NCBI GenBank assembly: GCA_007116445.1
Contig: SKIM01000361.1
Coordinates: 1-12,100 of the forward strand
Source of the DNA: Natronohydrobacter sp.
GTDB taxonomy: Bacteria; Pseudomonadota; Alphaproteobacteria; Rhodobacterales; Rhodobacteraceae
Reading direction: 5' to 3'
Length of the DNA: 12,100 nt
The notes under the pieces were generated by a model. That model saw only the letters and a list, made by a program, of their open reading frames with translations, was not told the DNA's origin and made no database searches. The position numbers and the translations under genes were made by a program. Shown here one piece after another: positions 6,920 to 12,100 of the stretch; positions within the stretch are counted from its first letter, which is position 1, and every line of letters begins with the position of its first letter.

Positions 6920-6946
6920 GCGCCGCACCCGATCCGGGCGCGGCGC
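6920..6946 (-). promoter_or_regulatory. Strong intercistronic hairpin between binding-protein and small-permease genes
   Basis: Twelve consecutive pairs can form on the minus-strand transcript (6946-6935 with 6931-6920), eleven Watson-Crick plus one G-U, closed by a 3-nt loop. It begins 18 nt past the binding-protein stop. No U-tract follows, so it is not a standard terminator. Hairpins at this place in binding-protein operons are known to protect the upstream mRNA from 3' exonucleases or cause partial termination, which gives more binding protein than permease. That role here is inference. Confidence 0.72.
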
Positions 6947-6964
6947 GGCTCGCTGCAGGCAGGT

Positions 6965-8026
6965 TTATTCGCCGATGCGGGTCTGCCAGTCGCGCGGCAG
7001 ATAGCCCATCTCGCGCCATGGACGCAGCTCGGCCTGGAACTCCATCATCGAGTTATAGACCTTGCCGAACATCTCGTCACGCTCTGACCATGCGCCCAGA
7101 ACGGTGTTGGACGCGTCGCGGAATGCGGCAATCTGCTCGTCCGAATAGGTGCGCACATTGGTGCCCTGCTCCTCAAAGCGCGAGATCGCGGCACCTTGCA
7201 GTGCTTCGGCGCGCGCAATGGCGAAGGCATTGCCGGCCATGCAGGTGGTTTCGATCATCGCGCGGGTCTGATCTTCCAGCCCGTTCCACACATCGAGATT
7301 GATATACAGGAACTGGTTGGTCGAGGGCTGGTGCCAGCCCGGCAGGTAGAGATAGGGCGCAACCTGATAGAAGCCGAGCTGCTCATCGACGGTCGGCAGC
7401 GAGAATTCCGTCGCGTCCAGCGTGCCGGTTTCCAACGCCTGATACAGCTCACCGCCCGGCAGCAGGGTCACGGACATGCCGAATTCCTGAAAGATTTCGC
7501 CGCCCACACCGGCCGCACGGAAGCGCAGGCCCTGAAGATCTTCGACATTGGGCACTTCATTACGGAACCAGCCCGCTGTTTCGGGGCTGATCGTGCCGCA
7601 CAGAACCGGATGGACATTGAACGGATGGAAGGTTTCTTCCAGCAGCTCCTGGCCACCGTGATGAGTCATCCATGCCAGAAATTCGATGGATTCCAACCCG
7701 AAGGGCGTGGCGCCAAACAGCGCGGCGGCAGGCACTGTGCCCCATTCATAGCCCATCCAGCTGTAGCCCGCGTCGATATTGCCTTCAGAGACATTCTCGA
7801 AAATCGACAGCGCAGGCACGACGGCACCCGGTTCTGCCGTGCGCAGATCGATATTGCCGCCCGAAACGGCGCGCAGCTGATCCGCCACCCATGGCATCGT
7901 ATCGCCCAGCGCGGTCAGGGTCGAGGCAAAGCTCATCGGCACTTGCCAGCGGACACGCTCCTGCGCAGAGACGGCACTTGCGGCGATGCTTGCCGTCAGT
8001 GCGGTGGTGATAAGAAGTTTATTCAT
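6965..8026 (-). CDS. TRAP transporter substrate-binding protein (TakP/FcbT1-like)
   Basis: This 353-residue periplasmic protein starts with a Sec signal peptide MNKLLITTALTASIAASAVSA, cleaved probably after residue 21 (SA-QE). The mature part has the DctP fold. AGWFRNEVPNVEDLQGLRFR (151-170) includes R170, the conserved arginine that pairs with the substrate carboxylate. GTLDATEF (201-208) and LGFYQVAPYLYLPGW (217-231) place it in the TakP/FcbT1 group, whose known ligands are 2-oxo acids and aromatic acids. Against TakP from memory, E207 is kept, but the next residue is F rather than W, and E149 stands where TakP has a glutamine; the ligand may therefore differ. The ATG at 8026 has GGAGGA 7 nt upstream. 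First gene of the TRAP operon; it is divergent from glnE. Confidence 0.94.
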   Translation of the reverse strand: MNKLLITTALTASIAASAVSAQERVRWQVPMSFASTLTALGDTMPWVADQLRAVSGGNIDLRTAEPGAVVPALSIFENVSEGNIDAGYSWMGYEWGTVPAAALFGATPFGLESIEFLAWMTHHGGQELLEETFHPFNVHPVLCGTISPETAGWFRNEVPNVEDLQGLRFRAAGVGGEIFQEFGMSVTLLPGGELYQALETGTLDATEFSLPTVDEQLGFYQVAPYLYLPGWHQPSTNQFLYINLDVWNGLEDQTRAMIETTCMAGNAFAIARAEALQGAAISRFEEQGTNVRTYSDEQIAAFRDASNTVLGAWSERDEMFGKVYNSMMEFQAELRPWREMGYLPRDWQTRIGE

Positions 8027-8106
8027 TATAATTCCTCCGGTCGTTGGACTTTGGTCCTTGTATCCACCCCGTCGGGATGGGATGCGTCAAGAGAAAAGCC
8101 GCAGCG

Positions 8107-8130
8107 TTGCGCAATGATATTACCTATTGC
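8107..8130. repeat. Inverted repeat around the TRAP -10 candidate
   Basis: GCAAT (8111-8115) and ATTGC (8126-8130) form a 5-10-5 inverted repeat that encloses the TAATAT hexamer on the minus strand. The 8-bp palindrome TTGCGCAA (8107-8114) overlaps its left arm. A regulator bound here would cover the promoter, so repression is the natural reading. It is short, and no regulator gene is adjacent. Confidence 0.35.
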
Positions 8131-8170
8131 AGGCCATGAACCCGGCTGGCCGCTCCTCCCTCAGACGCAG

Positions 8171-8189
8171 TGGTAAAGTGAACTTACCA
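8171..8189. repeat. Inverted repeat TGGTAA-N7-TTACCA
   Basis: A perfect 6-bp inverted repeat with a 7-nt spacer reads TGGTAAAGTGAACTTACCA. It lies about 50 bp upstream (with respect to the TRAP operon) of the -10 candidate and about 40 bp before the leader ORF of glnE. The TGGT...ACCA ends recall FadR-type GntR sites, but those have a 3-nt rather than an 11-nt centre. Function is inferred from position and symmetry only. Confidence 0.42.
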
Positions 8190-8210
8190 ATTCTGGCAAG
8201 GGAAATTTTC

Positions 8211-8300
8211 ATGACACCGCTTTTCGGCCTGCGCCCAAACCGTGCGGTCGGGCGGCGCAGGCTTATTTTATGCGCCTGCACAGGGGTTTGGGGGAATTGA
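8211..8300 (+). other. Possible 29-codon leader ORF before glnE
   Basis: An ATG at 8211 follows AAGGGA with a 7-nt gap (8199-8204), a better ribosome site than any glnE ATG has. The ORF encodes 29 residues starting MTPLFGLRPNRAV and ending LCACTGVWGN, and stops with TGA at 8298-8300, two bases before a possible TTG start of glnE at 8303. It has no clear regulatory codon run. A chance ORF is the main alternative. Confidence 0.22.
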
Positions 8301-8332
8301 CCTTGTTTGCCCGCCGTTGCATGGTTTTGCCC

Positions 8333-11149
8333 ATGACATTTGGCCCGATCACCCGCCTGCCTTTGCCCTTCGACGCCGCTGCTGGTGCCGAAGCGCGATC
8401 TGCCTTTCCCGCCTTCAGCGATGCGCGCGCGGATCTGATCGCCGGGGCGGCCGGGTGCAGCCCCTATCTGCGCATGCTGATGGCGCGCGAACATGACTGG
8501 CTGACCGAGGCGCTGGAGCGCGACCCACAGGCAAGTATCGATGCGGAACTGGCCGGGCTGAACGATGTGCCGCTCGCCGATCTCTCGGCGCGGTTGCGCC
8601 GGGCGAAGCGGCGCGTGGCGCTTCTGGCGGCACTGGCCGATCTGGGCGGGGTCTGGTCGCTCGATCAGGTGACGCGCGCGCTCTCGGATCTCGCGGATCG
8701 CGCAACGCATGTGGCGCTGGTGGCCCTGGTCGGAGAAGAAATCCGGCGCAAGAAGCTGCCAGGTGTCGCGCCCGAGGAGGCCGTGACCGGCGCAGGCATG
8801 GTCGTGCTCGCCATGGGCAAGATGGGCGCGCAGGAGCTGAATTATTCCTCTGACATCGACCTGATCTGCCTGTTTGACGAAACCCGCTTCAGTGCCGACG
8901 ATTATCACGAGGCCCGCGCCGCCTTCGTGCGCGTCACCCGCAAGCTCTGCGCGCTGCTGTCCGATCATACGGCCGAGGGCTATGTCTTCCGCACCGATCT
9001 GCGTCTGCGGCCCGATCCCTCCGTCACACCGGTCTGCCTGTCGATGGAGGCTGCCGAGCGCTATTACGAGAGCGTGGGGCGCACCTGGGAACGCGCGGCC
9101 TATATCAAGGCGCGGCCCTGCGCGGGGGATCTGGACGCGGGCGCGCGGTTTCTCGACACATTGCGCCCCTTCGTCTGGCGCAAGCATCTGGATTTCGCAG
9201 CGATTCAGGACGCCCACGACATGCGGCTGAAGATCAAGGCGCACAAAGGCCTGGGCGGCGCGCTGACGCTCGAAGGCCATGACATCAAGCTGGGGCAGGG
9301 CGGGATCCGCGAGATCGAGTTCTTCACCCAGACCCGGCAATTGATCGCAGGCGGGCGCGACCCGGATCTGCGGTCGCGCCGCACAGTGGACGGGCTGGCC
9401 GCGCTGGCGCAAAAGGGCTGGATTCCGCAGGACGTGGCCGACAAGCTCGCCGCGCATTACCGCCAGCATCGCGAGATCGAACATCGCCTGCAGATGGTGC
9501 AGGACGCCCAGACGCAGAAATTGCCCAGCACGGCGGAGGAATTCGACCGGCTTGCCCGCTTCATGGCCGCGCCTGATACGGCGGCCTTCCGCCAGACCCT
9601 GAAGGCCCGGCTGCAGGATGTGGCGTCGCTGACCGAAGGCTTCTTCGCGCCCGATGCCCCCGCCACTGAGGAGCCGGAGCTGTCCGAGAGCGCGCAGGCG
9701 CTGATCACCGGCTGGCACAGCTACGCCGCGCTGCGCTCCAGCCGGGCGAAAGAGATCTTCAGGCGCGTGCGTCCGCAGATTCTGACGCGGATGCAGGACG
9801 CCGCCGACCCGGACGCAGCGCTGGTGCAATTTGACCGTTTTCTGGGGGGGCTGCCCGCGGGCGTGCAGCTCTTTTCGCTGTTCGAGGCCAATCCCCAGCT
9901 GATCGAGCTGATCGTCGATATTTGCGCGACAGCGCCCCGGCTGGCGGCCTATCTGTCGCGCAATGCGGCGGTCTTTGACGCCGTGATCGGCGGTGGGTTC
10001 TTCGCGCCCTGGCCGGGTGTGGGCGTGTTGCAGCGTGATCTTGCCGACCGGTTGGCCACGCTCGATGATTACGAGCGCCAGCTCGATCTGGCGCGCGCCT
10101 GGGCGCGGGAATGGCATTTCCGTGTCGGCGTGCATCACCTGCGCGGGCTGATCGACGCGTCGGAAGCCGGGGCCGAATATGCCTCGCTCGCCGAGGCCGC
10201 GCTGGGCGCGCTCTGGCCCATCGTCATGGCGGAATTCGCGCGCAAGCATGGCCCGGCACCGGGGCAGGGCGCGGTGGTGCTGGGGATGGGCTCACTGGGT
10301 GCGGGGCGGCTGAATGCGACCTCGGATCTCGATCTGCTGATCCTCTATGATGCAGAGGCGGGCGAGATGTCGGACGGCCCCCGCCCGCTCGATGCGCGCA
10401 GCTACTATGCGCGGCTGACCAAGGCCTTTGTCAGCGCCATTTCCGCCCCGACCGCCGAGGGGCGGCTCTATGAGGTCGATATGCGCCTGCGCCCCTCGGG
10501 GCGACAGGGGCCGGTCGCGACCAGTATCAGCGCCTTCGAGATCTATCAGCGCGATGAGGCCTGGACCTGGGAGCATCTGGCGCTGACGCGGGCGCGGCGC
10601 GTGGCAGGCTCGGTCGCGTTGGGCGAACGGGTCGAGACGTTCCGCCGCGCGCTTCTGGTCGAGAAATCCACCGGCGCAAGCCTGCGCGCTGATGTGGCTG
10701 ATATGCGCGCGCGGCTGGCCGAGGCAAAACCCGCGCATGGGCTATGGGACGCCAAGGCCGGGCCGGGGCGGTTGATGGATATCGAACTGCTGGCGCAATA
10801 TTGCGCCTTGCGCGCGGGTCATCACGGGCGGCGGGTCGAGCAGCAATTGCGCGCCGGTGCGCGCGCCGGTGTGCTGGATGCTGCGACCGAAACGAGCTTG
10901 CTTGGCGCGTACCGGCTGTGCTGGACGCTGCAGGCCACAGGGCGCTTGCTGGCCGACAAGATTTCCGACATTGCCGATCTTGGCCCGGGCGGGCAGAAGT
11001 TTATCTTGAATGCGGCCGGGTTCGAGACGACCGAGGCGCTGGCCGCCAGGCTGCAGGAAAGCTGCGCGCAGACAGAGACAGTGATTTCAGCGGTGCTGCG
11101 CGACACAGAGCCGCAGCTTGAAGAGGGTGCCGATGCAGACAAGCCATGA
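8333..11149 (+). CDS. glnE: Bifunctional glutamine synthetase adenylyltransferase/adenylyl-removing enzyme
   Basis: GlnE turns glutamine synthetase down by adenylylation and up by phosphorolytic deadenylylation, in response to PII protein and glutamine. Two nucleotidyltransferase domains are visible. The N-terminal, adenylyl-removing one has GMVVLAMGKMGAQELNYSSDIDL (metal aspartates D174 and D176), RLRPDP (224-229) and GGIREIEF (323-330). The C-terminal, adenylylating one has VVLGMGSLGAGRLNATSDLDL (D665, D667) and RLRPSG (718-723). The 938 residues match the usual length. I chose the ATG at 8333, giving MTFGPITRLPLPFD, because homologues begin that way as far as I recall. Other in-frame starts are ATG 8270, TTG 8303 (with GGGGGAA 6 nt upstream) and ATG 8321; none of the ATGs has a strong Shine-Dalgarno. 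It overlaps the next gene by 17 bp. Confidence 0.95.
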   Translation: MTFGPITRLPLPFDAAAGAEARSAFPAFSDARADLIAGAAGCSPYLRMLMAREHDWLTEALERDPQASIDAELAGLNDVPLADLSARLRRAKRRVALLAALADLGGVWSLDQVTRALSDLADRATHVALVALVGEEIRRKKLPGVAPEEAVTGAGMVVLAMGKMGAQELNYSSDIDLICLFDETRFSADDYHEARAAFVRVTRKLCALLSDHTAEGYVFRTDLRLRPDPSVTPVCLSMEAAERYYESVGRTWERAAYIKARPCAGDLDAGARFLDTLRPFVWRKHLDFAAIQDAHDMRLKIKAHKGLGGALTLEGHDIKLGQGGIREIEFFTQTRQLIAGGRDPDLRSRRTVDGLAALAQKGWIPQDVADKLAAHYRQHREIEHRLQMVQDAQTQKLPSTAEEFDRLARFMAAPDTAAFRQTLKARLQDVASLTEGFFAPDAPATEEPELSESAQALITGWHSYAALRSSRAKEIFRRVRPQILTRMQDAADPDAALVQFDRFLGGLPAGVQLFSLFEANPQLIELIVDICATAPRLAAYLSRNAAVFDAVIGGGFFAPWPGVGVLQRDLADRLATLDDYERQLDLARAWAREWHFRVGVHHLRGLIDASEAGAEYASLAEAALGALWPIVMAEFARKHGPAPGQGAVVLGMGSLGAGRLNATSDLDLLILYDAEAGEMSDGPRPLDARSYYARLTKAFVSAISAPTAEGRLYEVDMRLRPSGRQGPVATSISAFEIYQRDEAWTWEHLALTRARRVAGSVALGERVETFRRALLVEKSTGASLRADVADMRARLAEAKPAHGLWDAKAGPGRLMDIELLAQYCALRAGHHGRRVEQQLRAGARAGVLDAATETSLLGAYRLCWTLQATGRLLADKISDIADLGPGGQKFILNAAGFETTEALAARLQESCAQTETVISAVLRDTEPQLEEGADADKP

Positions 11150-11384
11150 CCCCAAAGGCCTGATCCGCGAAAGCTACCGCATCGACGGGATCTCGGATGC
11201 GGAATGTCGCTCGATCCTGATCGACTGGGCGCTCAGCCTGCCCGACGGCACGGACCAGCGCGGCGCTTTGGGCGATCTGATGACCTCCTATGGCGAGAGC
11301 GCGCCGGATCACCCGATGACCGCGCTCCTGCGCGAAGGGCTCAGCGCCGCGGCGCGGGGGCGCCGCAAAGGGCGGCGGGGGTAG
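11133..11384 (+). CDS. Small conserved-looking hypothetical protein, 83 aa
   Basis: I do not recognise this protein. It starts with ATG at 11133 (MQTSHDPKGLIRESYRIDGIS), inside the last 17 bases of glnE, with AGAGGG 5 nt upstream; a TTG at 11118 is a weaker choice. Residues 21-36 (SDAECRSILIDWALSL) look like an amphipathic helix with one cysteine (C25) and one tryptophan (W32). A second helix-like part is near 61-75, and the tail ARGRRKGRRG is strongly basic, which could touch RNA, DNA or membrane. There is no signal peptide or membrane span. It sits between glnE and a tusA-like gene, with a 3-bp gap to the latter, so it is probably co-translated with both. Codon use matches its neighbours. 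Its function is unknown. Confidence 0.75.
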   Translation: MQTSHDPKGLIRESYRIDGISDAECRSILIDWALSLPDGTDQRGALGDLMTSYGESAPDHPMTALLREGLSAAARGRRKGRRG

Positions 11385-11387
11385 CGC

Positions 11388-11615
11388 ATGCATAGCGATG
11401 TTGAACTCGATGCGATCGGGCTTCTGTGCCCGTTGCCCGTGCTCAAGGCGCGCAAGCGGTTGAAATCCATGGCGACGGGGCAGGTGCTTTGCGTGCTGGC
11501 CAGCGATCCGGCGGCCGTGATCGATATCCCGCATTTCTGCGCTGAGGCCGGTCACGATCTGCTGGCCACCGAGCCGCGCAATGAAGCCACGGCCTATTTC
11601 ATCCGCCACGGCTGA
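11388..11615 (+). CDS. TusA-family sulfurtransferase / sulfur carrier
   Basis: This 75-residue protein has the TusA/SirA fold signature LDAIGLLCPLPVLKARKRL, with the CPxP motif at residues 14-17 and the sulfur-carrying C14. TusA-type proteins accept persulfide sulfur from a cysteine desulfurase and hand it to partners, in E. coli for 2-thiouridine of tRNA, elsewhere for sulfur oxidation or molybdenum cofactor. A second cysteine, C51, is in PHFCAEAGHDLL. Length is typical. It starts 3 bp after the small hypothetical gene and has no nearby TusBCD or desulfurase gene, so the partner is unknown. The symbol tusA is not assigned because several paralogous types share the motif. Its stop is 11 bp from the stop of the convergent permease gene. 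Confidence 0.9.
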   Translation: MHSDVELDAIGLLCPLPVLKARKRLKSMATGQVLCVLASDPAAVIDIPHFCAEAGHDLLATEPRNEATAYFIRHG

Positions 11616-11626
11616 AACGGCGCCGC

Positions 11627-12100
11627 TCAGGGCAGGATCTGCAGCCAGACCCAGCCTGTGACCATCACCCCCGCTGTGCCGATCAGCACGGACGAGGCCG
11701 CAACCCGCTTCGCGCGGCCGTAGATATTGGCGAAGACATAGGCATTGACCCCCGGTGCCATCGCAGCCGTCACCACCGCCGAGCGCAGCGCCTCGGTGCC
11801 GATCCCGAAGCTGCGCGCCAGCCCGTAGGTGATCAGCGGATGCACGATCAGCGACAGCGCCACGACAAAGCCGATGGTGCGCAGATCGCCTTCGGGCCGG
11901 TAGCGATAGAGCACGCCGCCCAGGCTGAACAAAGCGGCAGGCAGCGCCGCACGCACCATCATGTCCAGCGCCTGATTGGCGACACCGGGGATGGGCAGCC
12001 CGGTCAGGTTCACCGCAAAGCCCAGCGCAATCGCGATCACCAGCGCATTGCGAAACATCGCCGACAGCACCCGTGTGCCCGTGTCGCGCAGCCGCCCGCC
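11627..12100 (-). CDS. AEC family permease, C-terminal half (cut by window edge)
   Basis: The reading frame is open to the right edge, so the start is outside; 157 residues are seen, about half of the usual 310. Five hydrophobic spans can be drawn, in the pattern of the second half of auxin efflux carrier (AEC) family proteins: a segment after RDTGTRVLSAMFRN, then LPAALFSLGGVLYRY, TIGFVVALSLIVHPLITYGL, AAMAPGVNAYVFANIYGRA and the closing VLIGTAGVMVTGWVWLQ. The APGVNAYVFA region is the conserved helix break of the family. Bacterial AEC proteins are inner-membrane carriers, often for malate or other carboxylates; the substrate is unknown here. A GTG at 12070 could be mistaken for a start, but the residues before it fit the family. 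It converges on the tusA-like gene. Confidence 0.85.
   Translation of the reverse strand, partial: GGRLRDTGTRVLSAMFRNALVIAIALGFAVNLTGLPIPGVANQALDMMVRAALPAALFSLGGVLYRYRPEGDLRTIGFVVALSLIVHPLITYGLARSFGIGTEALRSAVVTAAMAPGVNAYVFANIYGRAKRVAASSVLIGTAGVMVTGWVWLQILP

Larger units (their letters stand above)
8027..8332. promoter_or_regulatory. Divergent control region between TRAP operon and glnE
   Basis: This 306-bp stretch must hold promoters for the TRAP operon (minus) and glnE (plus). On the minus strand TAATAT (8122-8117) is the best -10 candidate for the TRAP operon and would give a leader of about 85 nt; no good -35 is seen, so an activator may be needed. Two inverted repeats (8111-8130 and 8171-8189) and a possible short leader ORF (8211-8300) are listed on their own. 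Confidence 0.45.

Noticed and set aside
4866..8026. The TRAP operon and the aminotransferase as one catabolic operon
   Set aside because: A good rho-independent terminator at 4814-4842 separates them, so co-transcription is unlikely even though a shared pathway is possible.
7196..8176. A 326-codon plus-strand frame opposite the binding-protein gene
   Set aside because: The opposite strand encodes a complete TRAP binding protein with signal peptide; this frame shows no family motif.
8120..10249. A 709-codon open frame on the minus strand opposite glnE
   Set aside because: It lies opposite strongly conserved glnE codons, and GC3-rich genes commonly leave the complementary frame open. The translation is low-complexity, with many His, Arg and Gln, and shows no domain.
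1..12100. Insertion sequences, phage genes, CRISPR arrays, tRNA or rRNA genes
   Set aside because: No transposase or integrase motif, no spaced direct-repeat array, and no tRNA or rRNA-like sequence was seen on either strand.

Overview
The window looks like chromosomal DNA of an alphaproteobacterium, most likely a member of the Rhodobacteraceae/Roseobacter lineage. The support is a GC-rich, strongly GC3-biased codon usage, a tripartite TRAP transporter, a bacterial-type Bpt leucyltransferase, GlnE, and no insertion sequences, phage genes, CRISPR arrays or RNA genes. Species cannot be named from this sequence. Almost all of it reads as ordinary core or transport DNA.

Left part (1-2521): the first 21 codons of aspartate kinase (lysC) leave the window on the minus strand. 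Upstream of it lies an unrecognised 152-residue protein, also minus. A divergent intergenic region leads to a plus-strand CDP-alcohol phosphatidyltransferase. That gene converges, with a 9-bp gap, on bpt, which adds leucine to N-terminal Asp/Glu for N-degron proteolysis.

Middle (2522-8026), all minus strand: one three-gene unit (class III omega-amino acid:pyruvate aminotransferase, YbaK-type aminoacyl-tRNA deacylase, small RDD membrane protein) whose reading frames touch or overlap, so they are probably co-translated. Upstream of it, and separated by a good rho-independent terminator, is a complete TRAP operon: binding protein, then small permease, then large permease. The binding protein resembles the TakP/FcbT1 group that takes up organic (2-oxo) acids. 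A very strong hairpin sits just after the binding-protein gene, where it could raise expression of that gene relative to the permeases.

Right part (8027-12100): a 306-bp divergent regulatory region with two inverted repeats and a possible leader ORF, then glnE (bifunctional adenylyltransferase/adenylyl-removing enzyme of glutamine synthetase). A small unrecognised gene overlaps the end of glnE and is followed 3 bp later by a TusA-family sulfur carrier, so the three probably form one transcript. The C-terminal half of an AEC-family permease enters from the right edge on the minus strand.

I did not find a convincing new biological system. The items most worth checking are the orphan gene at 231-689, the dctP-dctQ hairpin, the inverted repeats between dctP and glnE, the glnE start/leader ORF, and the two tightly coupled gene sets that include genes of unclear role.
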